Shown here piece by piece: positions 1 through 7,676 of a stretch of 64,000 nucleotides of DNA. Each line of letters begins with the position of its first letter. Within the stretch, counting starts at the first letter, position 1. The stretch comes from an uncultured Burkholderiales bacterium (GTDB lineage: Bacteria; Pseudomonadota; Gammaproteobacteria; Burkholderiales; Burkholderiaceae_C): contig CAIQHG010000068.1 of the NCBI GenBank assembly GCA_903871545.1, positions 1 to 64,000 of the forward strand, given 5' to 3'. Under the pieces are notes generated by a model that was given only the letters and a program-made list of their open reading frames with translations, was not told the origin of the DNA and made no database searches. The translations under genes were made by a program, and so were the position numbers.

Positions 1-314
1 TTGGGTAATTTATCGAAGATTAACTGCTTGTCTATTGAGCTCTTGTTTTCAAGCTTTGTAACCATCCAATACTGATTGCTGGTCTTTAAAAAATTTATCG
101 AAGAAAGCGGTTTAAATAACGATCTATCGTTTTTTAGCTGTTCAAAATTTATATTACCTTCAGTATCTTCTACACCGCTTATTTCTCCACTGGGTATTTT
201 GAAAGAAACTTGAGATGAATCAGTAATCGTATAGGCGGACGATGGCAAAGAAACTACACTGATGGATACCAGCCAGATACTCAAAATTAGGAATTTTTTT
301 AAAAATTTGAGCAT
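1..314 (-). CDS. N-terminus of a secreted or membrane sensor, 7TMR-DISM-like (partial)
   Basis: Reading the minus strand from the ATG at 314 gives 104 open codons that run off the window start. Residues 1-26 form a clear signal peptide: Lys-rich start (MLKFLKK), hydrophobic core, SSA before the likely cleavage site. After it comes a soluble segment whose end (QYWMVTKLENKSS) resembles the beta-strand pattern 'W-x-x-x-x-L-x-N-x-S' of the 7TMR-DISM extracellular domain 2. Such sensors usually continue into seven membrane helices and an output domain (histidine kinase, GGDEF or adenylate/guanylate cyclase). The output domain lies outside the window. The same-strand cyclic-nucleotide genes upstream would fit a cyclase, but that is inference. 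The family call is tentative; the signal peptide and open frame are seen directly. Confidence 0.5.
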   Translation of the reverse strand, partial: MLKFLKKFLILSIWLVSISVVSLPSSAYTITDSSQVSFKIPSGEISGVEDTEGNINFEQLKNDRSLFKPLSSINFLKTSNQYWMVTKLENKSSIDKQLIFDKLP

Positions 315-731
315 GAAATGCAGTAACTTGAAGTGTTAATTTGCACAGTCTAATCCACTTAACGCTTGGAATGCAATGAATTAAGAAAAAATTTCTAAAA
401 AGTTAACGATGACGCGCTCAGGCGACGAAATAAGAACTTGCTTGCCGCGTTAACTGCCTTGGAAATATCCTCGGCGTGTCAGCGTGATCACGCGGACAAA
501 GAAGGAACTGATAAATCTGTTACTAAGACCCTGCACCGTATTGAGCTAGCGTCTGTTCTCTTTGATTTTGAGTAAGTAGGATTCAAAAAGATAAATGCTT
601 TTGACGATTTTTTTTCAAACAACACACACGACAATAAAGAAATTCACTTAAATCAAATGCAAGGCTCTTAACCCGAGGGTTTTATTTACAAATCCCAAGT
701 GTTTTATTTGTAAATTTATAAACGTTTAATT
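315..731. other. Gene-free stretch, 417 bases
   Basis: No convincing open frame on either strand. It separates the phosphodiesterase gene from the downstream sensor gene on the same strand, so it may hold the sensor's own promoter. I see no clear hairpin, repeat or sigma-70 pair. Confidence 0.5.
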
Positions 732-1604
732 TTAAACGGACAATTGTGTAATTTGCTTATCTATTTCCTCGGAGATTTTTAACTTTTGGCTTGCAGGGGA
801 TGAAAATTTGGCTGACTCTAAGAAGCTTCTTCTGCCCTTGGGAGTAGCAATAAAAGCTTGCTTCTGAATTCCTTTGATTCGCCATTCCTCTGCCAACTGA
901 TTGCTTAAATCCGCTCCGTATTTAGAGGTGCAACTTGCCAATATATCAGCCTCATTTAGAATAACTGTCGCCCAAAGCTTGTCAAGTTTGAACTCTAAAT
1001 TTTCTACTAATCTGTGATTGAGATTAACCACTTCGGGGTCCGTATTTTGAATTAAATAAATCATATCTAGCTGGTTTTTCATCTCAACCGAACACTCATT
1101 CCAAATTTCTTTTAGATGTGAGATCGTTAGATTTTCAATTTCCATGACCGTGTTATTGATCCCGCCCGGATGTCTGTAGTCATGGCAAATAACAGTTAAC
1201 AATAGCAAAGCAGTCCAATACTCATCAATGACCCCTTTTTTCTCCTTTTCTATCAAGAGTAATATACTCATACAAGTAAGTACATCTGAGAAATGTAGTC
1301 GGTTGTGGTACGGAGGTTCCCAAGTCAGAGCTACATTTTTTTCGATTTTTAGTGCAACTTCACGAGCACAATTTAATAAATTTAATACACTATTACTCAG
1401 ATGAGTATCTGAAAATACTGCGTCAATACATTCTTCTAAGACTTGGTCTAATCCTATCCAACTGCTGCGCCAAGAGTCCCTTAAAAACCCCAAAGAGGTA
1501 TTTAAAATATTGTTCCAATTATTATTTGTTGAAACGTTTAGATACTTGGACCGATCAATCAGGTGCGTCATCGATATTTGTTTTTCTACATTTAGCCAGT
1601 TCAT
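732..1604 (-). CDS. Class I (metazoan-type) 3',5'-cyclic nucleotide phosphodiesterase
   Basis: The 290-residue product carries the two signature blocks of class I cyclic nucleotide phosphodiesterases. YHNRLHFSDV at residues 99-108 supplies the catalytic and metal-binding histidines (H100, H104). HDYRHPGGIN at 141-150 is close to the family's HDxDHPGxxN (H141, D142 as metal ligands). NEAD at 217-220 provides a candidate last metal-ligand aspartate. It should hydrolyse cAMP and/or cGMP to the 5'-monophosphate in the cytoplasm, since no signal peptide or membrane segment is seen. The domain is shorter than the roughly 330-residue eukaryotic catalytic domain. The annotated start overlaps the preceding cNMP-binding gene by 50 bases; a second ATG at 1571 would cut the overlap to 17. 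Either way translation is probably coupled. Class I enzymes are uncommon in bacteria, where CpdA-type (class III) enzymes are usual. Confidence 0.8.
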   Translation of the reverse strand: MNWLNVEKQISMTHLIDRSKYLNVSTNNNWNNILNTSLGFLRDSWRSSWIGLDQVLEECIDAVFSDTHLSNSVLNLLNCAREVALKIEKNVALTWEPPYHNRLHFSDVLTCMSILLLIEKEKKGVIDEYWTALLLLTVICHDYRHPGGINNTVMEIENLTISHLKEIWNECSVEMKNQLDMIYLIQNTDPEVVNLNHRLVENLEFKLDKLWATVILNEADILASCTSKYGADLSNQLAEEWRIKGIQKQAFIATPKGRRSFLESAKFSSPASQKLKISEEIDKQITQLSV

Positions 1605-1929
1605 TGGTCATATTTTGTTGCAACAGTAGTGCTTCAAAAATTGGTATCAATAGATTTGATGTAGCACCAAGCAAAGAATTTGCGTCTTCGCTTGATATTT
1701 CTATACAAATAGCCTCGTCTACCGCTTTGACAGTTGCACCCCTGATACCGCCTATTAGAAAGGCTTGTTCTCCAAAAGATTGCCCTTTACTGATAGTGGA
1801 AATCAATCCACCACTTTCATCTAAAATCTGCAACTTTCCTTGTTTAACAAAGTACAGTTTGTCAGCTAGCTCACCAACCGTAAACACGATATGACCGGGT
1901 TGAAAACTGTTTTCTTTAAAGGTAGCCAT
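1555..1929 (-). CDS. Stand-alone cyclic nucleotide-binding domain protein
   Basis: This 124-residue protein is essentially one CRP-type cNMP-binding beta-roll with a short C-terminal helix. The beta-roll start (FQPGHIVFTVGELADKLYFV, about residues 9-28) and the phosphate-binding cassette with FGEQAF followed by an Arg (GGIRGATVKA) retain the Glu and Arg that contact ribose and cyclic phosphate. Ligand binding therefore looks intact. There is no helix-turn-helix, kinase or channel domain, so it is not a CRP/FNR transcription factor. It lies 10 bases after another cNMP-binding gene and its 3' end overlaps the phosphodiesterase gene. A role as regulatory subunit, sensor or sink in that circuit is inferred. 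Confidence 0.8.
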   Translation of the reverse strand: MATFKENSFQPGHIVFTVGELADKLYFVKQGKLQILDESGGLISTISKGQSFGEQAFLIGGIRGATVKAVDEAICIEISSEDANSLLGATSNLLIPIFEALLLQQNMTNELAKCRKTNIDDAPD

Positions 1930-1939
1930 TGTTAATGAA

Positions 1940-2413
1940 TTAAATGGGTAAATTAAGTGATCTATTTGCTAAATTCATAATAATTTTTTGGATAACACTC
2001 GGTAGCTTAGGTATAGCATGGATGATCTTGTTGATCGGCAATATACGAGCTTGGATAGGGGTCACGCAGATTATAGTTTTACTTGCACTAATTCCAATAA
2101 TTCCCTCTGCTAATCCAATAATTGATCCAGGTCCTAAGCGTTCTACTAAACGTCCATCCAAGCCTAGTGCGGTCCCAGAAACAATGAAGTAAGCGGACGT
2201 AATATCGTCGCCCTTTTGTATTATTTTCTGCTTTGAATCAAACATAGTTGAATTGAGATCCTTACACCCCCACAAGCTGAAATATAGTCTTTCATTGCTG
2301 TTTAATTTTCCAGATCGATAAATTTCCAAACTCTGGCTTGAGTTTGGATCAACTACACCGAGTCTGTGTAGATGCTCAATGTCTACTTGAAAACTACCGT
2401 TTATTTCTTCCAT
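1940..2413 (-). CDS. Divergent cyclic nucleotide-binding domain protein, first gene of the cassette
   Basis: The product is 157 residues. About 50 N-terminal residues without a recognised domain precede a cNMP-binding-like beta-roll beginning near FDSKQKIIQKGDDITSAYF. The phosphate cassette is degenerate. GLAEG keeps a Glu, but the expected Arg is missing (ISASKTII), so cyclic nucleotide binding may be weak, altered or lost. The C-terminus is helical (IPKLPSVIQKIIMNLANRS), like the dimerisation helix of CRP-family proteins, but no DNA-binding domain follows. It opens a run of three minus-strand genes with a 10-base gap to the next. Two tandem cNMP-binding proteins, one with and one without the canonical Arg, suggest division of labour, such as one binder and one structural partner. 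Confidence 0.7.
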   Translation of the reverse strand: MEEINGSFQVDIEHLHRLGVVDPNSSQSLEIYRSGKLNSNERLYFSLWGCKDLNSTMFDSKQKIIQKGDDITSAYFIVSGTALGLDGRLVERLGPGSIIGLAEGIIGISASKTIICVTPIQARILPINKIIHAIPKLPSVIQKIIMNLANRSLNLPI

Positions 2414-3109
2414 TTAATAGTACCTATGTTCTAAATTAACAATCGATTTTTGTTGCGTACTAACTCTCGACTTCATTATGCAACCTTACAGCCCATTTTG
2501 GATCTAATATTGGTCGGTATTTACTTAATTCGTATCAAAAGAGTCTACAAATGTCACCCCTAATGGAGCCACTTTAGCCCCTGAAGGCCCTTGCGAAAAC
2601 AAAAAACACCTGCATCATTCAGTTGGACTAGAAAACAGGTTTTGAGGTTGGGCGTGATAGTCAGTTCACCTCGAGTAAAAACTTTGTTTTGTCAAGTTTG
2701 TATTATTATGATACAAAATAGTTGCCACACAGTTTATTACACAATTTCCATTTATCAACGTAACTATATGATTTTTGAAAATCTTTCTAGAGCCTGGTAA
2801 GCTATTTAATTGCAAAAAGAGGAAAATCTTCAAAATAGCGTATAAAAAATCGCTTGAGATTTTACGCGTAAAAACATTTCTACTAATTGCACAGTTATTG
2901 CGCAGTTATTGCATAGTTAGTCCGCAGAAAATGACAATTTTAAATTTGTATCTTAATGATAAAATTATAGAATTGAAACGAAAACATCTTTGGCAACTGA
3001 CTTTTACAGTGGTTTGATAGCTTTTAGCACTGTGCCAAAAATATTCGTCGCAGTAGTACTGCACCTCCTCATTGTTCTTTTTTTGAAAACACCCGAAGTA
3101 CAATCAACC
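2414..3109. other. Gene-free stretch between divergent genes, about 700 bases
   Basis: A-T rich and without a convincing gene. Short open frames here lack family features and overlap each other. It must contain the promoters of the divergent cNMP cassette and lrgA. Near the lrgA side lies a threefold 11-base tandem repeat (listed separately). Confidence 0.5.
2889..2921. repeat. 11-bp tandem repeat, three copies
   Basis: Three adjoining units GCACAGTTATT, GCGCAGTTATT and GCATAGTTAGT lie about 190 bases upstream of lrgA. Each differs from its neighbour by one to three bases. It could be an activator or repressor binding array or a slippage product. Confidence 0.8.
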
Positions 3110-3454
3110 ATGTTATCAGGATTTATACAAATACTTTTTTTCCAAAGTTTGGGGGAATTGATTTCAAAACTTTTTTTGCAATCATTGCCCGGGCCTGTTA
3201 TTGGGCTAGTTCTTCTTTTATGTTGGTTAATTATTAAGAAGCAAGTCAATCCCTCTTTGGCCTTGGTTAGTGACTCGTTGAGTCAATACTTAGGCTTATT
3301 GTTTGTTCCCGCAGCCGTTGGAGTTGTTTTATTTTTACCTCAATTAAAAGAAAATGCAGCTGCTATTGCCTGCACATTGATTGGAAGTGTTGTTCTTACA
3401 ATAACAGCAAGTGCTTTGGTTTTAAGATTATTGGGTTCAGAAAAAAATGATTAA
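3110..3454 (+). CDS. lrgA: LrgA/CidA family holin-like membrane protein
   Basis: This small hydrophobic protein of 114 residues (from the ATG at 3110) has four predicted membrane segments. The conserved family stretch includes QSLPGPVIGLVLLL near residues 23-36, and LFVPAAVGVV near 60-69. CidA/LrgA proteins are holin-like and act with LrgB/CidB in murein hydrolase control or export of small metabolites. The open frame extends upstream to 2990, but those 40 residues are not part of the family, so the start at 3110 (MLSGFIQ) is preferred. Neither start has a strong ribosome-binding site. The 3' end overlaps lrgB by 8 bases, indicating one operon. Confidence 0.85.
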   Translation: MLSGFIQILFFQSLGELISKLFLQSLPGPVIGLVLLLCWLIIKKQVNPSLALVSDSLSQYLGLLFVPAAVGVVLFLPQLKENAAAIACTLIGSVVLTITASALVLRLLGSEKND

Positions 3455-4172
3455 GCCAAATTCAATCGTTGAAATCTGGGTATATCTTTCAGGCAGTCCA
3501 TTAATTGCCCTATTTACCACTTTGCTCGCTTATCAGATTGGATTAATTGCTTACCAAAAAACCAAACAAAATCCATTAATCAATCCAGTTGCAATAGCCG
3601 TCATCTTGGTGGCTTGCTTTATTCAATTAATTGACATGCCATACGACAAGTATTTTCAAGGAGCCCAGTTCATCCACTTTTTACTAGGCTCAGCTACCGT
3701 AGGCTTGGCAATTCCAATTTATCGTGGACTGGGGAGTTTAAAAAACAGGTTCATCCCACTCATTGCTGCATTACTGACAGGCGCTGCTATGTCAATTGCA
3801 AGCGCAGTTGGTATTTCAACTGTTTTAGGCGCAGATCAAAATATCATTGGTGCTTTTTATTCCAAGTCTGTCACAGCACCGATTGCAATGGGAATAGCGG
3901 AGAGAATTGGAACATCACCTACATTGACAGCTATTTTTGCCGTTTGCACTGGAATACTGGGTGCAATCTTGGCGCCATTTATTCTGAACTTATTGAATAT
4001 CAATCCGTGGTGGCAAAGGGGGTTTCCCATTGGAGTTGCATCTCATGGAATCGGAGCATCAAGGGCGTTCAGCATCAATGCGCAGGCCGGGACTTACGCG
4101 AGTTTAGCTATGGGCCTTCACGGCATACTGGGCTCATTAGCAATCCCATTTATTTATAAAATTTTTAACTGA
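3447..4172 (+). CDS. lrgB: LrgB/CidB family membrane protein
   Basis: The 241-residue product is hydrophobic throughout, with the usual LrgB length and signatures: NPLINPVAIAV near 38-48, AKPSATVGLAIPIY-like LLGSATVGLAIPIY near 79-92, and KSVTAPIAMGIAERIG near 139-154. The C-terminal SHGIGASRAF motif (about 199-208) is characteristic. LrgB partners with LrgA in the inner membrane. Plant and bacterial homologues are linked to export of glycolate, glycerate or pyruvate as well as autolysis control. It follows lrgA with an 8-base overlap. No LysR or LytR regulator is adjacent, so regulation cannot be read from this window. Confidence 0.9.
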   Translation: MIKPNSIVEIWVYLSGSPLIALFTTLLAYQIGLIAYQKTKQNPLINPVAIAVILVACFIQLIDMPYDKYFQGAQFIHFLLGSATVGLAIPIYRGLGSLKNRFIPLIAALLTGAAMSIASAVGISTVLGADQNIIGAFYSKSVTAPIAMGIAERIGTSPTLTAIFAVCTGILGAILAPFILNLLNINPWWQRGFPIGVASHGIGASRAFSINAQAGTYASLAMGLHGILGSLAIPFIYKIFN

Positions 4173-4401
4173 TTTTTACTATAAAAAACTTTAATAAATC
4201 AGCTTTGTCATGGGTTGAATAAAAATCAAACTTCGTAATTTTTATTTTAGTTACGTTTAATTAAAAGACTGGTAATTTCTTAGTTACGAAATGGGTCCCA
4301 ATTTATCTTCTGTTTGTTTGGCCCATTACGATTAGCGGGGGTCTTAAAGGTTAGGCAACGCATGAGCGTCATAAAAATGTCATCCCTGTGATCATTGCAA
4401 G

Positions 4402-4428
4402 TATTGAATATATTGAATGTATTGAATG
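4402..4428. repeat. 9-bp tandem repeat, three copies
   Basis: Units TATTGAATA, TATTGAATG and TATTGAATG are head to tail, about 120 bases before senA. They are followed by a related but irregular TTATTGATTGATGCAT tract. Confidence 0.8.
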
Positions 4429-4493
4429 CATTATTGATTGATGCATATTGGTACAATTAGGCTCTAATAGATCATGTTGTTTTCAGCGCCAGT

Positions 4494-4523
4494 GGATAAC
4501 AACGAACTGGTTAACAACGAACA
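4494..4523. repeat. 15-bp tandem duplication in the senA leader
   Basis: GGATAACAACGAACT is followed directly by GGTTAACAACGAACA, 13 of 15 bases identical, ending 20 bases before the chosen senA ATG at 4544. Confidence 0.7.
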
Positions 4524-4543
4524 GGGCACAGTGCATTCTAAAC

Positions 4544-5686
4544 ATGAGCCTCAGCCATACTGATTATTTAAATTACAAAACCAGGGAATCCCCCGTCTTG
4601 CATGATTGGTTATACGACTCGGTTAAGCAAACCCAGCAAAATATTGATTCTTTATCAGACACGCAGTGGCACACTCCTGTCCTAGACATTGTCAATCTCC
4701 CAACTTGGGAGTTGGGCCATTTGACTTGGTTTCACGAGTTTTGGGTCCACCGACTCGGCCGTGCCTCTACTCCTAGCTGTTTTCAAAATGCGGATGAGCT
4801 ATTTAACTCCTCCCTCATCACGCACTCTGATAGATGGAGAGCGAAAATACCTCCCAAAGAGGATCTGAAGAGATACTTTAACCGGGTCATGCAACTAAGT
4901 TTTGATTTGTTGCAAGCAGACAAACTCAGTGCAGAACAAAAATATTTTTTAGAGCTATCCATTTATCACCAAGATATGCACAACGAGGCCTTCGCCTACA
5001 TGTGTCAAACACTTCAATACCCATGCCCCCAGAATTCTTCGGTGATTGGATACGTTGCAAAAGACTTTTCAGCAACAGGGAAATATCTAAATTTCCCCCA
5101 ACAAACCCTGCAAGTTGGATCTCAAAAAGATGGCTTTTTTATTTTCGACAATGAAAAATGGCAATTTCCGTTAAATATTAAAGCCTTCTCTGTTTCAAAG
5201 TTACCCGTCAGCAATCAAGAGTATTTAGAATACCTGCAGGCAAACTTGGAGGTAGAGAAACCAAAACACTGGAGGCGCGAAAATAATCGTTGGTATTTAT
5301 TTGAATTTCATCAATGGATTGAGCTTCCCCTAGACAATCCGCTTATTCATGTCTCCTTTGAGGAAGCTCAAAAATACTGTGAATGGAGAAACGAGCGCCT
5401 ACCCAGTGAGTTCGAAATGTTAGCGCTCCTAGAGTCAGATCCCGCCGAGTGGCAAGCCTCTGATTTGTGGGAGTGGACAAGTAGTTCGTTTTTACCGTTT
5501 GAGGGATTTCAGCCCGACCCGTACCTTGATTATTCTCAGCCCTGGTTTGGGGGGAGTTACAGGGTATTGAAAGGTTACAGTCGCTTCACCCCCAAGCGAC
5601 TAAGACGTCCTCAATTTAGAAATTTTTATCTACCCACTCGCTCCGATCCGTTTTGTGGGTTTAGAACCTGTCTAAAAGAAATTTAG
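4544..5686 (+). CDS. senA: SenA: selenoneine synthase (EgtB-like nonheme iron enzyme)
   Basis: This EgtB-type two-domain protein has 380 residues from the ATG at 4544. The N-terminal DinB-like domain supplies the iron site: H59 in WELGHLTWFHE and the HX3HXE motif HQDMHNE (H142, H146, E148), matching the spacing of EgtB ligands. The C-terminal formylglycine-enzyme-like domain ends with WEWTSS, a GGSYRV block and CGFRTC. EgtB makes the C-S bond of ergothioneine. The SenA branch instead joins selenium from 1-seleno-beta-D-glucose to hercynine. The SenA call rests on context: selD 51 bases downstream and senB within the same locus. An upstream frame to 4448 exists but lacks family sequence. No EgtD or other ergothioneine gene is in the window, so hercynine must come from elsewhere. 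Confidence 0.85.
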   Translation: MSLSHTDYLNYKTRESPVLHDWLYDSVKQTQQNIDSLSDTQWHTPVLDIVNLPTWELGHLTWFHEFWVHRLGRASTPSCFQNADELFNSSLITHSDRWRAKIPPKEDLKRYFNRVMQLSFDLLQADKLSAEQKYFLELSIYHQDMHNEAFAYMCQTLQYPCPQNSSVIGYVAKDFSATGKYLNFPQQTLQVGSQKDGFFIFDNEKWQFPLNIKAFSVSKLPVSNQEYLEYLQANLEVEKPKHWRRENNRWYLFEFHQWIELPLDNPLIHVSFEEAQKYCEWRNERLPSEFEMLALLESDPAEWQASDLWEWTSSSFLPFEGFQPDPYLDYSQPWFGGSYRVLKGYSRFTPKRLRRPQFRNFYLPTRSDPFCGFRTCLKEI

Positions 5687-5737
5687 TATCGTAAAAGTTA
5701 ATTCCTAAAACCCAGATAAACAAGAAGAAAGCAGACC

Positions 5738-6778
5738 ATGACCTATAACGGAAAACTCACCTCCCTGTCCCACGGCGGGGGATGCGGCTGCAAAATAGCC
5801 CCCGCCATCTTAAGCGATATCTTAAAGTCCACCCCCATTCGCATCATTCCACCAGAATTACTCGCTGGAACCGAAAACAATGAGGACGCCGCGGTTTACC
5901 AAATCAACGAGAACCAAGCAATCGTTGCGACCACTGACTTCTTTATGCCAATCGTGGACGATCCATACGAATTTGGTCGCATCGCTGCAACCAATGCTAT
6001 TTCAGACATTTATGCCATGGGAGCAAAGCCTTTGTTTGCTTTGGCTATTTTGGGTATGCCAATAAATACGTTGCCCCTAGATGTCATCCAAAAAATAACA
6101 ATGGGGGGAGAATCGGTTTGTGCCGAGGCAGGTATCATGATTGCAGGTGGACACTCAATTGATACAGTCGAGCCTATTTACGGGTTGGTTGCGATCGGTA
6201 TCGTGGACCCGAAAAGACTCAAACGCAACAACGCTGCAAAAGCCGGTGACAGCATCATTGTCAGCAAACCTTTGGGGGTCGGTATATTGTCTGCTGCCCT
6301 CAAAAGCGACAAACTCTCAGACAACGGCTACAAACAAATGATTGCTTATACAACCCAACTCAATAAACCCGGTATCGAGTTGTCTCAACTCGGCGGTGTT
6401 CACGCATTAACCGATATCACCGGTTTTGGTTTGGCCGGCCACCTGCTTGAGCTGTGCCGGGGTGCTAAGTTACAAGCCCAAATTGAGTGGTCGCACATAC
6501 CCGTCATTGAAGAGGCGGTAAGGCTAGTTAAAGAGGGTGTTTATACCGGTGCCTCAGCTCGCAATTGGTCAGGCTACGCAGAGGAAATTCAGACATCTGA
6601 GGCAATAGCTGATTGGCAAAAAAATCTTCTCTCGGACCCCCAAACCAGTGGTGGACTCTTGGTGTCCTGCGCGCCTGAGGAAGAGCGCCAAGTGCTAAAA
6701 ATACTGCACGACGCGGGCTTCCCCCATGCACAGAAAATTGGTAGCTTTCGCCCTGGCCAAGGTTTATCGGTTATTTAA
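5738..6778 (+). CDS. selD: Selenide, water dikinase (selenophosphate synthase; SenC role)
   Basis: The 346-residue product has the SelD/AIR-synthase fold. The glycine-rich N-terminus GGGCGCK carries the catalytic Cys16 and Lys19, equivalent to Cys17/Lys20 of the E. coli enzyme; this copy uses Cys, not selenocysteine. Other conserved blocks are DFFMPIVDDPYEFGRIAATN, SDIYAMGAKPLFAL, AGGHSID and DITGFGLAGHL, with TSGGLLVS near the end. It makes selenophosphate from selenide and ATP in the cytoplasm. Next to senA it should supply selenophosphate to SenB for selenosugar formation. No selA, selB, tRNA-Sec or ybbB gene is visible here, so use for Sec or selenouridine cannot be judged. The 51-base gap from senA includes an AAGAAGAAAG ribosome-binding region. 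Confidence 0.95.
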   Translation: MTYNGKLTSLSHGGGCGCKIAPAILSDILKSTPIRIIPPELLAGTENNEDAAVYQINENQAIVATTDFFMPIVDDPYEFGRIAATNAISDIYAMGAKPLFALAILGMPINTLPLDVIQKITMGGESVCAEAGIMIAGGHSIDTVEPIYGLVAIGIVDPKRLKRNNAAKAGDSIIVSKPLGVGILSAALKSDKLSDNGYKQMIAYTTQLNKPGIELSQLGGVHALTDITGFGLAGHLLELCRGAKLQAQIEWSHIPVIEEAVRLVKEGVYTGASARNWSGYAEEIQTSEAIADWQKNLLSDPQTSGGLLVSCAPEEERQVLKILHDAGFPHAQKIGSFRPGQGLSVI

Positions 6779-6818
6779 TTTAATCCTCCAACCCTTTCAC
6801 TCTAATTATCTTTAAATC

Positions 6819-7676
6819 ATGAAAAATACTGTTTTTAAAAACGTGCTCGCGCTCTTGCTAGTTGGGGTATCTTTTTGGGCGCATTCACAAAATGTGTTAC
6901 GCGTCTCCTCTATCCCAGACGAGGCACCCACTGAGCTGCAACGCAAATTTAAACCACTCGGCGAATACTTAACAAAAGAAACCGGCTTAAAAGTAGAGTT
7001 CACCCCCGTCACCGACTACGCCGCAGTCGTAGAGGCACTCGCTACCAGCAAAATTGATATGGCATGGTTGGGTGGATTTACCTACATCCAGGCCAAGCAA
7101 AGAACCAACGGGACAGCCAAACCCATTATTCAGCGCAAAGAGGATGCGACCTTTACATCTAAAATTATCGTTCCGCAAACCAGTTCAATTAAATCTCTCA
7201 GTGATTTAAAAGGCAAAGTATTCGCCTTTGGCTCGCCGTCCTCCACCTCAGGTCATTTAATGCCGCGCTCCTTTATGATGCAAAATGGCTTGAATCCTGA
7301 TGAAGACTTTAAGAATATTGCCTTTTCAGGTGCCCACGACGCAACCATCGCTTTTGTTGCCAGCGGTAAAGCAGAGGCAGGCGCACTCAACGCGTCCGTG
7401 TTGGATAAATTAACCGAAGCCCAAAACCCCAACGCCCTAAAAGTCAGAGTGCTTGCAACAACCCCGCCGTTTTTTGATTACAACTGGACCGTTCGAGGAG
7501 ACCTTGATCCCGCTGTTGTTAAAAAAATTACCGACGCATTCTTAAAGCTAGATGCAAGTAATCCAGAATACAAAGAGTTGATGGACTTACAAAGAACCAC
7601 CAAATACATAGAGACAAAGTCGTCCAACTACGACAATATCGAAAAAGCAGGTAAAGCAGCTGGATTGATTAAATAA
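6819..7676 (+). CDS. PhnD-like periplasmic binding protein, putative selenium-oxyanion ABC importer
   Basis: The product is 285 residues with a signal peptide (MKNTVFKNVLALLLVGVSFWAHS, cleaved near residue 23). The body is a phosphonate/phosphite-type solute-binding fold: LRVSSIPDEAPTELQRKFKP, then MAWLGGFTYIQA, and FGSPSSTSGHLMPRSFM, where Ser/Thr/His residues would hold an oxyanion. A PhnD subfamily adjoining selD is described as a putative selenate-binding component (TIGR04553). Position directly between selD and the ATPase/permease genes supports this. Phosphonate remains an alternative, but no phn lyase or phosphonatase genes are nearby. The stop overlaps the next start by one base. Confidence 0.8.
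   Translation: MKNTVFKNVLALLLVGVSFWAHSQNVLRVSSIPDEAPTELQRKFKPLGEYLTKETGLKVEFTPVTDYAAVVEALATSKIDMAWLGGFTYIQAKQRTNGTAKPIIQRKEDATFTSKIIVPQTSSIKSLSDLKGKVFAFGSPSSTSGHLMPRSFMMQNGLNPDEDFKNIAFSGAHDATIAFVASGKAEAGALNASVLDKLTEAQNPNALKVRVLATTPPFFDYNWTVRGDLDPAVVKKITDAFLKLDASNPEYKELMDLQRTTKYIETKSSNYDNIEKAGKAAGLIK

Larger units (their letters stand above)
4173..4543. other. Gene-free stretch upstream of senA
   Basis: About 370 A-T rich bases hold no gene. They contain a threefold 9-base repeat (4402-4428) and a twofold 15-base repeat (4494-4523). The latter abuts the chosen senA start, so it lies in the probable 5' leader of the selenium operon. Confidence 0.5.

Noticed and set aside
2591-3017. Two overlapping short frames upstream of lrgA
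   Set aside because: They overlap each other, lack ribosome-binding sites and include the 11-bp repeat; no protein family recognised.
4544-5686. Ergothioneine synthase EgtB
   Set aside because: Direct linkage to selD and a TIGR04348-type glycosyltransferase indicates SenA; no egtD, egtC or egtE genes are present.
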